DNA of 64,000 bases from Intestinimonas timonensis (lineage in GTDB: Bacteria > Bacillota > Clostridia > Oscillospirales > Oscillospiraceae): the NCBI RefSeq assembly GCF_900626145.1, contig NZ_LR130817.1, positions 1,741,130 to 1,805,129 of the forward strand. Direction: 5' to 3'. Under the pieces are notes generated by a model, which was given only the letters and a program-made list of their open reading frames with translations, was not told the DNA's origin and ran no database searches. A program made the position numbers and the translations under genes. Of this stretch, positions 43,458 to 52,815 are shown one piece after another. Position 1 is the first letter of the stretch. Each line of letters starts with the position of its first letter.

Positions 43458-44033
43458 TTATTCCCGCGTGACATCAAGGGAAACCGGATTGATAACGATG
43501 ATAGATTTGCCCTTTTTGTGGGCATATCTCACGGTGTTCCCGGTACCGCTGGGGCATCCATTCCATACTGCGAGAATATAATCGGCGTGATCGACCATGT
43601 ACCGATTTCTCTTGTCCATGCAGTCCGACGTGTACTCCCGTTGCAGCATGGTCTCCTTGTCACACTTTGCCGCGATATTATAATACCGTTCCCGTGAAGC
43701 CACAGACCATTTGATCGCTTGTGTCTCACAAGGGATTGCACTTTCCAGAGTAATGTGAGGGTATTTTGATTTCAAATCGAGTACAATTTCCGCAGCGTAC
43801 ATATCGACGCCAAGAGCCATGCCGGTAATAAAATGCGTGACGCCCTCGTTCTCGATGAGTGCTACAATCTGATCCCGCATAACAGATTTCAAAGAAGTAC
43901 AACGCTTATCGGATTCATCAAAGCCGAACGGAAGACTCTGCGGTCTATGACCGGTAAACGCACAAGTCTTGCCTTGAACGGATTGCTTTTCAGCTTTTTG
44001 AGCAGACTTTCTAAACTCAATAATGCGCGACAT
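43458..44033 (-). CDS. SLOG-family protein
   Basis: A 191-residue Rossmann-like SLOG protein (DUF1273/YpsA type): CAFTGHRPQSLPFGFDE (about residues 24-40), ITGMALGVDMYAAE, and a late glycine/serine segment CPSGTGNTVRYAHKKGKS. SLOG proteins bind nucleotides or nucleotide-derived signals and appear in defence systems as sensors. Stands alone on the minus strand between two terminators with AGAAGGGG before the ATG. Confidence 0.8.
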   Translation of the reverse strand: MSRIIEFRKSAQKAEKQSVQGKTCAFTGHRPQSLPFGFDESDKRCTSLKSVMRDQIVALIENEGVTHFITGMALGVDMYAAEIVLDLKSKYPHITLESAIPCETQAIKWSVASRERYYNIAAKCDKETMLQREYTSDCMDKRNRYMVDHADYILAVWNGCPSGTGNTVRYAHKKGKSIIVINPVSLDVTRE

Positions 44034-44184
44034 GACACCCCTTCTTTCACTCTTTTGGTAGGTAACTCCATTCTATCACCCTCATCACGGACAGTCAACG
44101 CATTGTCGTTAGTAAAATCAACGACGGCGTACCGTGGATAATGACACCGCCGTTAGGTACACTAAATGCAAAGGTGGTGAGGCT

Positions 44185-44514
44185 ATGCGAGAGAAGAAGG
44201 ACATCAATATTGAAATCGGCGGCAATATTCAAGTGGCAAGAGAACAGGCGGGCTATACGCAGGACACGCTCTCAGAAATGCTTGGCATGACGCCGAATCA
44301 CCTGAGCGCTATTGAGCGTGGTGCTTCCGGTATTTCTCTTGAAGCCTTGCAGCGTCTTTGCCGTTTGCTGGGCGTCAGCGCGGACCGAATTATCTTTGGG
44401 ACCGATGAGCCAGAAGCGGAAGCCCTTGCGCTTGCCAGACGTATTTCGGATATAAAGCCGGAATACCGGCAACAGGTTCAAGAGCTGCTGTCCGCTATTT
44501 TGAATATGTCATAA
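44185..44514 (+). CDS. XRE-family regulator
   Basis: A 109-residue helix-turn-helix protein (QVAREQAGYTQDTLSEMLG, MTPNHLSAIERGASGISLEA) with a helical tail. Start at 44185 preceded by GGTGGTGAGG. It reads away from the SLOG gene and ends at a terminator facing the transfer operon, so it may regulate either. An imperfect dyad ACGGCG...CGCCGT lies upstream near 44120-44150. Confidence 0.8.
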   Translation: MREKKDINIEIGGNIQVAREQAGYTQDTLSEMLGMTPNHLSAIERGASGISLEALQRLCRLLGVSADRIIFGTDEPEAEALALARRISDIKPEYRQQVQELLSAILNMS

Positions 44515-44517
44515 AAA

Positions 44518-44562
44518 AAGAGCCTCTGCCGACACCCAAAACGGGCATCGACAGAGGCTCTT
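44518..44562. terminator. Bidirectional terminator between XRE gene and transfer operon
   Basis: AAGAGCCTCTG / CAGAGGCTCTT, an 11-bp stem with a 23-base loop. A-run on the left and GTTTGTTTT on the right allow termination in both directions. Confidence 0.75.
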
Positions 44563-44657
44563 GGTTTGTTTTCCGGGCATTCAAACAAGTGCCGAAATCG
44601 ACCCTTATTCTCGCTCTATTGCTGGAACTGTGCGGGGAATATAATCACACTGGGCGG

Positions 44658-44879
44658 TCATTCCTCGTCGCTCTGAGGCTTGCAATCACAGGCTTTTTCG
44701 ACCCCTAACTGTCTACACCGCGATGCCTTGCGGGAGAAGTGCGGACAGGCGATGAGATCCGCACGGAAGCTCTGCTTGCAGCTATGGACGCAGCGGACGC
44801 AGAAGCGGTTATACTTCCGGCGTCCGCTATCTCCTATGAAGAACGACCACTCCTGCCTCCATTTCTGACTTCTGCTCAC
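44658..44879 (-). CDS. Small cysteine-rich protein
   Basis: A 73-residue protein with four closely placed cysteines (NRFCVRCVHSCKQSFRADLI, then ACPHF) and a further CDC near the end, probably a zinc-binding domain. The GTG start overlaps the stop of the preceding gene by 4 bases. I recognise the pattern EWSFF ... CKQSFRA from small proteins at the end of Tn1549-like transfer modules. Function unknown. Confidence 0.6.
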   Translation of the reverse strand: MSRSQKWRQEWSFFIGDSGRRKYNRFCVRCVHSCKQSFRADLIACPHFSRKASRCRQLGVEKACDCKPQSDEE

Positions 44880-46648
44880 AACTCAATCTCTCCTTTGTGC
44901 TTTTTGGGAGGGCAGCATTCCTTCTGCTTTTCAGCCTTTGCAGACTTGAGCCTGTCCATGATGGAGGACTTCTCGCCCCTTTCGGGGACTTTGGCATCAA
45001 GGGTCTTGTCCTCCTTCGGACCGTTGTTGATGATCCCGTCAATCATGCCGTAGTCATCCTCCATCGACATCTCCGCTGCCTTGAGATAGTTTTCCTTCTC
45101 AAGAGCCGCCATCCAGCTTTCCTTGCTGATACCGAGCATTCCGCCCTTTGCCGCATGGTCGGCAATCTCCTTTGCATCCACGCACAAGCCCTCGGTGTTA
45201 TCCGAATAGAGACGGTAAACCTCGCAGCCCTTCTTCATCGCCTTTTCAGCCGCGTCCTGACCGGCGGGCAGGACGCCAGCCCATGCGTAGCCGTAGTCCT
45301 TCATATCCTGAACGGAGAGCGCAGGATCGGGCATTTCCGGCACTTCCTTGACCTCAAGGTCGAGAAGGCGGAGCGTGTCATCGTCGAAGCCGTTGTAGAC
45401 ATCATCAAGGACGAGCTTGCCGCGCTCATCGACAATGATGCAAGCCGCCTCATCGCCGTAGGCGTCATGCTCCATCAGGTAAAAGCTGTGACCGCCGACC
45501 TCGTGCCGGTCAATGGTGTGCCACGTCCCGATGTGACCGGCAACCGTCAGACCGGAGCTATCGGCATTCATCTCAAAGTCCTTCCGCTCGGTAACTTCCT
45601 GCTTCTGCTGCTCCTTCGAGATCATGGGGATCGCAACAATCTTATCGCCCAACTTAACAAACTGCTCCGGAACTTTGAAGAGGTCGGAGAACTTCTTCAT
45701 CTGCTCTACGGTCAGAGAGCCGAAGCTGTCATCCGTCAAGCCGACTACCATGAATGTTCCGGCAACAACGTCGTAGATGTCACCGTCCTCATCACGCAGA
45801 GCGCGGTTCAGGGGCAGACCTTCCAGCTTGCCTTCCTCATTACAGACTAAGGCAACCGGGTCTTCGTAGGGATAAATCGCCTCGATGCAGCCGCCGACCT
45901 CATGCTGCAAGGACTCCAGACCGGAGTCAATCTCCTTCACATAAGGCTCCTTACCCGGCTCAACGATGAGAACGGCAATGGTGCTGTCACGCTCGGCGGC
46001 TTCCCCTGAGCCGGTGATCCGGTATTCGTCGGGAATGTCATCAAGCTCCCCGTTAAACTGCCTATCCCAGCGTTCGCTTGCGACACGGACATAGCCCTCA
46101 TCGGTGAATCGCCCCTGCTCATCCATCGCAATGTCGCGCCCATAGCGTTCATAGTCGATGTAATTTGCCAGAGGACCGAGATCATTTTCGGAGTAAATAC
46201 CAGCTTCGTGTGCGTAATAATAGCCGAGATCGGATTCGTCGTTGATACCGGGCATGATGTCGTAGCAGTCCAGATTGAACGTCAGGTTGATGAGATCGTC
46301 GATGTCGCTGACCTCATCGCAGCCAGCCTCCATAATGGCAATGAGCTTTTCCTGATCGCTCAGGGAAAGCTCGTCAATCAAAGCGGCGAGGTAGTTGAGC
46401 TTATCAAGACTCTCGTACTCACCAAGCATCTTCTGAACGCCGTAGATCGGGCATTCGTAGTCGGTGATAAACCACTCTTCATAGGGCTGACCGAACTCGT
46501 CCTGCTTGCCGATCCCAATGCGCTCAAAGACCTTCTGCATCTCTTCCTCGGTTGTGGGCAGCTTCACCCACTCACCGACCAGCATACCCTCGTTGTACTT
46601 GCCGAGGTTTGTGACGAAGGCTTCAAAATTACCGTCTAATACGGGCAT
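44876..46648 (-). CDS. ArdA-type antirestriction fusion protein
   Basis: A 590-residue multi-domain protein. The N-terminal about 170 residues resemble ArdA antirestriction proteins (acidic, DNA-mimic type: EWFITDYECPIYGVQKMLGE, LAALIDELSLSDQEKLIAIM). A DUF3846-like middle (IVEPGKEPYVKEIDSGLESL) and a DUF4316-like part follow. The C-terminus (SIMDRLKSAKAEK ... HKGEIEL) matches the tails of the two other large proteins upstream. ArdA blocks type I enzymes by copying DNA shape; it would protect the element on entry. AGGAGG lies 6 bases before the ATG at 46648. Confidence 0.7.
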   Translation of the reverse strand: MPVLDGNFEAFVTNLGKYNEGMLVGEWVKLPTTEEEMQKVFERIGIGKQDEFGQPYEEWFITDYECPIYGVQKMLGEYESLDKLNYLAALIDELSLSDQEKLIAIMEAGCDEVSDIDDLINLTFNLDCYDIMPGINDESDLGYYYAHEAGIYSENDLGPLANYIDYERYGRDIAMDEQGRFTDEGYVRVASERWDRQFNGELDDIPDEYRITGSGEAAERDSTIAVLIVEPGKEPYVKEIDSGLESLQHEVGGCIEAIYPYEDPVALVCNEEGKLEGLPLNRALRDEDGDIYDVVAGTFMVVGLTDDSFGSLTVEQMKKFSDLFKVPEQFVKLGDKIVAIPMISKEQQKQEVTERKDFEMNADSSGLTVAGHIGTWHTIDRHEVGGHSFYLMEHDAYGDEAACIIVDERGKLVLDDVYNGFDDDTLRLLDLEVKEVPEMPDPALSVQDMKDYGYAWAGVLPAGQDAAEKAMKKGCEVYRLYSDNTEGLCVDAKEIADHAAKGGMLGISKESWMAALEKENYLKAAEMSMEDDYGMIDGIINNGPKEDKTLDAKVPERGEKSSIMDRLKSAKAEKQKECCPPKKHKGEIEL

Positions 46649-46661
46649 AGGCATCCTCCTT

Positions 46662-46877
46662 TCAGTCATCCACCATGCCGTCCGGCATGATATACAGTTC
46701 CTCAAACTCCGCGTCGGTCATGGCTTCGAGCTTCCGGACGGTCTTATACATCAGCTCTGCGATCTCGCCGTCCATGTCGTTCAGGGTGACGCTCTTCATA
46801 TCGCCAATCAGCCGCTTCCGGCTGGATGTGTTGAAGCAACACATCAGGTTGATTTCTTCCACGGTAAAGTTTTTCAT
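46662..46877 (-). CDS. Transposon-transfer assisting protein (TTRAP)
   Basis: A 71-residue acidic protein (FTVEEINLMCCFNTSSRKRL ... KLEAMTDAEFEELYIMPDG) of the TTRAP family, a common small gene in clostridial conjugative transposons. The mechanism is unknown. It starts 1 base after the MutS-domain gene and ends 13 bases before the ArdA fusion gene. Confidence 0.8.
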   Translation of the reverse strand: MKNFTVEEINLMCCFNTSSRKRLIGDMKSVTLNDMDGEIAELMYKTVRKLEAMTDAEFEELYIMPDGMVDD

Positions 46878-46878
46878 A

Positions 46879-48072
46879 TCAGAGTTCCATATCCTTTCCT
46901 TTCAATTTCTGCGGCTTCGGTGTGTGAGGCGGCTGTGCCTTCTGTGCGGATTTCAGTTTGTCACGGATGGATTCACGGGCAGCGGGCTTCTTCGGGATGG
47001 TGTCGTAGATGGCTGTTCCGGCATCTTCCACATAGGAGCGGACATACTGGATGCTCTCAGAAAAGCGGATGGGGCGGTTCTTGTCCTCGATGTTGGTCAG
47101 CCGGACTTCATCAGCGGCAAAATCAACCGTGTCAATTTTGCACTTGATCCCGTCCACATTCAGCGTCGCGCCGACAGGAATGTAATCTGCGGCTTTGAGT
47201 TCCTTGAAGGTCTCGCCGTCCTTGCTGAGAAAGACATTCACGCCGGACTTCCAGAGCTTGTGAGAACCGGCTACCCATGCAGCTTCACGGAAGCCAGTTA
47301 CCGGCATGGAGGGCTTGCCGCGTACCTTCTTTTCAAGGAGTTTTGTGCCGAGCAAGGGTGCAGCTTTTTCCGCGTCCTTGCCGTACAGCTCAAAATAGCC
47401 GTTCTGGGCAAAGCAAACCAGCGCGTCCGGATGCGCCTTTTTGACCGCTTCGTACTTCCGAAGTTCTGCAACGGGCAGAGGCGAAAGCGCCTCTGTCCTT
47501 TCTGCATCCGGCAGTCTGTCACGGCGGCTTTTCTGCTTGGACAGCACTTCCACCAGAGCCTCAGCATCCTTCGGGAGCGTCCGGTGGGCTTGTACACCGC
47601 CATGCTCACCGACCAAAGCCATTGCCTCATCGAAGCTGCTGCGGCAGGGGGCTTCCAGTACAAAGCCGTCTGCAAAGGTCAGCCGGTCATGATCCGGCGC
47701 AACCGAGTTCTGCGCCACATTTGCCGCCTGTTCCCGGTAGTTGATCTCAAAGACATCTCCGAACACCTTGCCGCGCTTGACGGTTTTCGGGACAATGACG
47801 CGGGCAACGCACTCGTCGTAGGTCTGTTCCGCATAGAAACGGAAGGTGTTGTGATCCCGCGTTCCCTGAATGAAGACCTGATTTTCGTTGAGGCAGTGCG
47901 TTCCGTGCGGGCGGCAGAACCACATCAGCGTCTTGTCTTCGGGATTCTGGCTTTCGGCGGCGCGGCGGATGATGCGCTTGTCGATGTCGAAGTCTTCCTT
48001 GTAGCTGTCTACATGACTGTCCACGAGCTTCTGCAGCTCCGCGATGATGTCAACGTCTGTGTATTTCTTCAT
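46879..48072 (-). CDS. Polyvalent protein with MutS-I-like domain
   Basis: A 397-residue protein. Residues about 205-285 (KAHPDALVCFAQNGYFELYG, KDAEKAAPLLGTKL) resemble the mismatch-recognition domain I of MutS. The N-terminal 200 residues are unknown, with conserved Cys/His (WFCRPHGTHC). A beta-rich part (residues 290-345) follows, and the tail ESIRDKLKSAQKAQ ... KLKGKDMEL matches its neighbours. Such proteins are known as polyvalent proteins of conjugative elements and phages. Role in entry or anti-defence inferred. Confidence 0.65.
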   Translation of the reverse strand: MKKYTDVDIIAELQKLVDSHVDSYKEDFDIDKRIIRRAAESQNPEDKTLMWFCRPHGTHCLNENQVFIQGTRDHNTFRFYAEQTYDECVARVIVPKTVKRGKVFGDVFEINYREQAANVAQNSVAPDHDRLTFADGFVLEAPCRSSFDEAMALVGEHGGVQAHRTLPKDAEALVEVLSKQKSRRDRLPDAERTEALSPLPVAELRKYEAVKKAHPDALVCFAQNGYFELYGKDAEKAAPLLGTKLLEKKVRGKPSMPVTGFREAAWVAGSHKLWKSGVNVFLSKDGETFKELKAADYIPVGATLNVDGIKCKIDTVDFAADEVRLTNIEDKNRPIRFSESIQYVRSYVEDAGTAIYDTIPKKPAARESIRDKLKSAQKAQPPHTPKPQKLKGKDMEL

Positions 48073-48084
48073 GCGTCTCCTTTC

Positions 48085-49974
48085 TCACAACTCCATGTCG
48101 TGTGTTTTGGATTTGACCGGGGATTTCTTCTCCGGCTGCTGTTTTGCGGCAGCTTTGAGCTGATCGCGGATAGAGGGCTTTTCCTGCTTCTGCTCCTGTT
48201 TGATGTATTCCAGCGTCGGCATCAGTTCACGATAACAGCCCTGCGTTTTCCGTGCCGCATGACGGCGATGGATTTTGAACAGCGGCTCACCGTTCTGCGT
48301 GACCGTGTTGCCCTCAATTATGACGCCGTTCCGTGCCAGCAGGTTGAAGGAGTGGTTAGAGGCGCGATAGGAAGCCCGCATTCCGTCGTTGTTATAGGCA
48401 ATCTGCCCCTTGAGCGTATCCATGACGGCGGCTTTGATCTCTTTCTCTTCGGCGGTCAGGCGGTGCGCCTTCGGTGCTTTCGCTGCTTCCTCCGGCAAGG
48501 GAGCAAAGGGAGACTTGACCTCCACGGTTTTTACCTCAATCGAGGTGATCTCATCGTTCTCCCATGCAACAACCTCCGGGTCACTTTCCTCTGTTTTTTC
48601 AGGCATGACTTCCTTCTGGGGTTCGGTCTGCTGACGGAACGCATCTACGAAAAGTGCGGTCAGTCCGGGATTGGGTTTATCCACAAGGAAGCGGGAGGCG
48701 TTCTCCGGGCAGACATCAACGCTCTTCGCCCACTCCTTGAGGGGCTGCGGAATGCGCCCGTCAAAGTCTTTCTGCTGAATGGTGTTTGCGAGGACATACC
48801 GGACGCGCTCCGGAGAGAACTGCTCAAGGACGCTTTTTACGGCAGCATCCGCATCCAGCCGGTTGTCTCCGTAGTTAGAACTGATTGCCGCCTCAATCGC
48901 ACGGCGGCATTCCACGTTTGCAGCGAGAGAAGCACGATATGACTCCAGCTCACCGGTTTCATAGGCATAATTCGCCGTCTCGCGGTAAATGGGGACTTCC
49001 GGCTTTTCCTCCGGAACAGCTTCCTTTACGGGAGCTTCGACTTCCATCTCTGCGGACTGTGCTTTCTCTGCCAGCAGCACCTTGAGCTTGGCGTCAATGC
49101 CCTCGATCATCTCAGCCGCCGTCTTGCGGATAGTGTCCAGAGAGCTTTTCAGTTCCTTGGTTTCCTTGCCGGATGACCAACCGGCGATGTAACCGAAGGA
49201 GTAGTCCGAGGTTTCAATGCCGTACCGTTGGCAGACGGTGTAGGCAACGCTTTCCGCTTCAACCTCCTTGGTGTGCCGATCCTTCTTATCTTCTGGCGTG
49301 GCTTTCTCATCCGGCTTGACGGCGTGGAGCTTGGCATGAGCGATCTCGTGAATGGCGGTTTTGACCGTCTGGATTTCGCTCATGCCCTCCTGAATGGCAA
49401 TGCGGCTTTCAACCGGCGAGAAGAATCCCTTTGCACCGCCCGGAATGTCCTCAAAGAAAATAGGGACGGGAGACTCCTGCTTGAGCGCATCGAAGAACGC
49501 CTCATAGTTTTCAACCGTGCCTTTCAGCTCATCGACGATAATGTCCGGAAGCTCCTTGCCGTCCGTCTGGGAAACATCAAAGACGCTCACCACCTTGAAG
49601 GCAGGACGCAGAACCTCAACTGTTTCTGTGACAGCCTTCCCATCTGCGCCGATCACGGGCTTCTGCGTCAAAGGATCAATCTTCTCACGCTCTTCCTGCG
49701 CCTTGTACGGCGCGGGTGCAAGAATCTTGATGCCCTTTTCGCCCTTCATGACCTGACGGTCAAAGTTGCGCTGCCACGAGGTATAACCGGCAACATAGGT
49801 TGCCTCCGGCTTCTGCATCGCAATAAGCAGCGTGTTGTTGAAGGAATAGTTGTAGAACTTGGACATCGTGCGGAGATATTCCTTGAACCGCTCGGATTCA
49901 AACAGCTCCTTGATGCCCTGTTCCAGCTTGTCCGTGATTTCGCGGACTTGCTGTGCATTTTTGTTTTCAGCCAT
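48085..49974 (-). CDS. ArdC-like antirestriction protein with zincin domain
   Basis: A 629-residue polyvalent protein. Residues 1-150 are an ArdC-type single-strand DNA-binding domain (YSFNNTLLIAMQKPEATYVA). Residues about 200-245 form a metallopeptidase with HEIAHAKLH and a downstream glutamate (EVEAESVAY). A DUF3849-like domain is near 335-430 (YAYETGELESYRASLAANVE). A late domain around 505-590 precedes the tail SIRDQLKAAAKQQ ... KTHDMEL. ArdC-type proteins protect incoming single-stranded DNA. First of the three tail-sharing proteins in the transcript. Confidence 0.8.
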   Translation of the reverse strand: MAENKNAQQVREITDKLEQGIKELFESERFKEYLRTMSKFYNYSFNNTLLIAMQKPEATYVAGYTSWQRNFDRQVMKGEKGIKILAPAPYKAQEEREKIDPLTQKPVIGADGKAVTETVEVLRPAFKVVSVFDVSQTDGKELPDIIVDELKGTVENYEAFFDALKQESPVPIFFEDIPGGAKGFFSPVESRIAIQEGMSEIQTVKTAIHEIAHAKLHAVKPDEKATPEDKKDRHTKEVEAESVAYTVCQRYGIETSDYSFGYIAGWSSGKETKELKSSLDTIRKTAAEMIEGIDAKLKVLLAEKAQSAEMEVEAPVKEAVPEEKPEVPIYRETANYAYETGELESYRASLAANVECRRAIEAAISSNYGDNRLDADAAVKSVLEQFSPERVRYVLANTIQQKDFDGRIPQPLKEWAKSVDVCPENASRFLVDKPNPGLTALFVDAFRQQTEPQKEVMPEKTEESDPEVVAWENDEITSIEVKTVEVKSPFAPLPEEAAKAPKAHRLTAEEKEIKAAVMDTLKGQIAYNNDGMRASYRASNHSFNLLARNGVIIEGNTVTQNGEPLFKIHRRHAARKTQGCYRELMPTLEYIKQEQKQEKPSIRDQLKAAAKQQPEKKSPVKSKTHDMEL

Positions 49975-49990
49975 CTCAAACCTCCATTTC

Positions 49991-50749
49991 TTATTTGCTT
50001 TTGGGCGAAGAAAACCCCATCTGGGATTTGCTCAATAAACGAGCCTTTACCGCAGACGGGGTTTCTCTGCGTGTCATCCGACGATGGAAGATGTTATCCT
50101 CGTTCTCCCATTCAATCAGCCGGTCAAACATATCCGGGTGCTTTGTGACCATGTGCAGCAGCTCCGAGTCACTGGCGTTGGGGCAAAACCAGCAACCGTT
50201 TCTCCGGCAGTGAGTGTAGATTGGGGAAAGCAGCCCATGTTCCTGACAGAGCTTGTAGGCGTCCGCCTCTGTCATGCCGTACTTGGCAAGCAGACTGACC
50301 TTCTTCACACCGTCCAGACGTGCAAGGCGTTTGGGTTCATCCTTTGCGATGCCGACATAGCTCACGGTGTTCGGAGAAAGCGCGGCATTGTACTTGCGGA
50401 CTGGCGGGATTTTGCAGTCACGATTGACTGCACACATACCAGCCCATGCAAAGCCGCGAACCTCGCCCTTGTGCGGTCCGCGGGTGATGACGTGATGAAA
50501 TACGTCATCGTAGGTCTTGTCCGCGTGGAGAATGGTGAACTTGATGCCCAGCTCCTTTTCGCAGAAGGGCTTGAGCCGGTCATAAATGAAGTCCCGGTGT
50601 TCCGGGACTTCGCCGCTTGTGTCTTTGTCGAACATGACCTCACTGAAAACCGCCTCGTCCAGCGGCTCATTGTGCTGTGCAGCCAGCAGGAGCGTCGCCA
50701 CGCTGTCTTTGCCTCCGCTGCAAGAGGCAACATAATTCGGACGGTTCAT
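49991..50749 (-). CDS. PAPS-reductase/PP-loop ATPase-like protein
   Basis: A 252-residue protein with an N-terminal PP-loop (VASCSGGKDSVATLLLAAQ, residues 7-25) and cysteine residues in CRRNGCWFCPNAS that could hold an iron-sulfur or zinc site. Related to phosphoadenosine phosphosulfate reductases and the DndC family, but it lacks dnd partners. It is a usual gene of Tn1549-like elements next to topB, perhaps for nucleotide or DNA modification. Start overlaps the topB stop by 4 bases. Confidence 0.8.
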   Translation of the reverse strand: MNRPNYVASCSGGKDSVATLLLAAQHNEPLDEAVFSEVMFDKDTSGEVPEHRDFIYDRLKPFCEKELGIKFTILHADKTYDDVFHHVITRGPHKGEVRGFAWAGMCAVNRDCKIPPVRKYNAALSPNTVSYVGIAKDEPKRLARLDGVKKVSLLAKYGMTEADAYKLCQEHGLLSPIYTHCRRNGCWFCPNASDSELLHMVTKHPDMFDRLIEWENEDNIFHRRMTRRETPSAVKARLLSKSQMGFSSPKSK

Positions 50750-52815
50750 CGGTCAAACTCCATCTTGAAGCTGACGTATTTGCCGCCGCTGTCATCCAGA
50801 CGGATCACCGCATCGTAGAGCTGAGGCTTCTTCGGCGTGTAAAGCCCAGTCACGCGGCACCAGCCCTTGTCCAGCAGCTCCTTTGCAATCTTCTTGGTCA
50901 GCTTCTTTTTCTTGCTGGAAAAGAACTTGTTGTCTTCCCACAGGCAGAAGGAGCATTCCTTGTTCGAGCAGTAGAAATTGCCCTTGCCGACATAGACCGG
51001 AGATCCACAACGAGGACATTTGCCGATTTCCTCCTTACCCGTGCCGAAACGTTGGGCTTCGGCATCGGAGAGAAACGGGTAGGCTTTCACGAGATCCCCG
51101 GTCATCCGGACAATGCCGCTGAGGAAGGCGTCCGCATCCGCATTGCCGCGTTCAATCTCCATGAGCGTGTTTTCCCATTCCGCCGTCATTTTGGGAGAAG
51201 TGATCTGTTCCGGCAGGACGCAGACGAGGTTGCAGCCGTCCTTTGTGGGAATGAGGGATTTGCCCTTGCGTTCAGCAAAGCCGGACTTTACCAGCTTTTC
51301 AATGATACCGGCGCGTGTCGCGGGTGTTCCAAGACCTTTCTTCTCGGTGTTATCGTCAAACTGATCGTTTCCGGCAGTCTCCATCGCAGACAGGAGCGTG
51401 TCTTCCGTGTACTGCTTCGGAGGCGTTGTAAAGTGTTCGGTGACACTGGCGGACACACCATCCAGCATATCGCCTTCATGAACTTCGGGCAGGGACTTTA
51501 CGGGATCGTCCTTTTCCTTCGTCTTGAGAGATGCCTTGAACAGCTCTTCAACGGCTTTCCATCCGTTTTGAACGACGGTCTTGCCCTTGGCTTTGAACGC
51601 ATAGCCCTCGCAGGAGAGCGAGATCTGCGTTTCTGCGTAGGTGTGCTTCTCGCCGGTCGCACACAGAAGGCGCATCCCGACAAGATTGAGGATTTTCTGC
51701 TCCGACTGAGGAAGCGCCGAAACATCCTGCTTTTCAAGCTGGATGGTCGGAAGAATAGCGTGGTGATCCGTGACCTTGCTGTTGTCGGTCACGCGGGAAA
51801 TGTCCGGAGTGACCGAAACGCCGGAGAAAAGCGGAAGCTGGCGGCAGACAATGGAAATGACCTGACGGGCGGTGTCCTCCATATCGTCCGTAATAAACTG
51901 GCTGTCCGTGCGCGGATAGGTCAGGAGCTTTTTTTCGTAGAGCGTCTGAACGAGATCGAGCGTCTGCTGGGCGGTAAAGCCGTAGTAGCGGTTAGCTTCG
52001 CGCTGCAAGGTGGTCAGATCATAGAGCTTCGGAGGATTGACGGTTTTCGTCTCCCGCTTGAGAGAAGAAACGACGGCTTGCTTTTTCTCGCAAGCCGCCG
52101 CAATCTTTTTTGCTTCCTCTTCGGTTTTGACCTTTTCCAGATCAGCGATCAGATCGCCCTTGCCGACGTGGACGTTGAAATACTTCTCCTTATGGAATGT
52201 GGAGATTTTCCCGTCACGTTCCACCAGCATTGCAAGAGTAGGCGTCTGGACGCGCCCGACCACCAGCTTCTTGTGATAGAGCGTGGTGAAAAGGCGGGTG
52301 CCGTTGATGCCGACAATCCAGTCCGCCTTCGAGCGGCTGAGTGCCGCTTCATAGAGACGGTCATAGTCCTTGCCGTCCCGGAGATGATTGAAGCCTTCGC
52401 GGATGGCGGAGTCCTCCAACGAGCTGATCCACAGACGCTTGAAGGGCTTGGTGCATCCGGCTTTGTCGTAGACCAGCCGGAAGATCAGCTCACCCTCGCG
52501 TCCTGCATCGGTTGCGCAGACCAGCTCGGTGACGCGCTTGTCCTTCATGAGAGCGGACAGCACCTTGAACTGCTGTGCTTTGTCCTTCGTGACCTCAAAC
52601 ATCCAGCTTTCCGGAACAATGGGCAGATCGTCATACCGCCACTTAGCATACCGCTCATCGTAGGAGCTGGCGTCTGCCAGCTCCACCAGATGACCGAAGC
52701 ACCACGAAACGATGTAATTGCCGCCCTCCATGTAGCCGTCCTTGCGGGATGTCGCGCCCAGCACCTTTGCGATGGACTGGGCGACGCTGGGCTTTTCAGC
52801 AATGACTAAGATCAA
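50746..52815 (-). CDS. topB: DNA topoisomerase III (type IA)
   Basis: A 689-residue type IA topoisomerase. TOPRIM motifs: VIAEKPSVA (4-12) and DAGREGE (103-109). The active-site Tyr is residue 300 in LLTYPRTDS. The C-terminus has a zinc ribbon (CPRCGSPVYVGKGNFYCSN) and an additional domain. It passes single DNA strands and would relieve tangles during transfer or replication of the element. Overlaps neighbours by 4 bases on both sides. Confidence 0.93.
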   Translation of the reverse strand: MILVIAEKPSVAQSIAKVLGATSRKDGYMEGGNYIVSWCFGHLVELADASSYDERYAKWRYDDLPIVPESWMFEVTKDKAQQFKVLSALMKDKRVTELVCATDAGREGELIFRLVYDKAGCTKPFKRLWISSLEDSAIREGFNHLRDGKDYDRLYEAALSRSKADWIVGINGTRLFTTLYHKKLVVGRVQTPTLAMLVERDGKISTFHKEKYFNVHVGKGDLIADLEKVKTEEEAKKIAAACEKKQAVVSSLKRETKTVNPPKLYDLTTLQREANRYYGFTAQQTLDLVQTLYEKKLLTYPRTDSQFITDDMEDTARQVISIVCRQLPLFSGVSVTPDISRVTDNSKVTDHHAILPTIQLEKQDVSALPQSEQKILNLVGMRLLCATGEKHTYAETQISLSCEGYAFKAKGKTVVQNGWKAVEELFKASLKTKEKDDPVKSLPEVHEGDMLDGVSASVTEHFTTPPKQYTEDTLLSAMETAGNDQFDDNTEKKGLGTPATRAGIIEKLVKSGFAERKGKSLIPTKDGCNLVCVLPEQITSPKMTAEWENTLMEIERGNADADAFLSGIVRMTGDLVKAYPFLSDAEAQRFGTGKEEIGKCPRCGSPVYVGKGNFYCSNKECSFCLWEDNKFFSSKKKKLTKKIAKELLDKGWCRVTGLYTPKKPQLYDAVIRLDDSGGKYVSFKMEFDR

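Noticed and set aside
46675..48942. A 755-residue open frame opposite the antirestriction genes
   Set aside because: Mirror frame of three supported genes; no family pattern.
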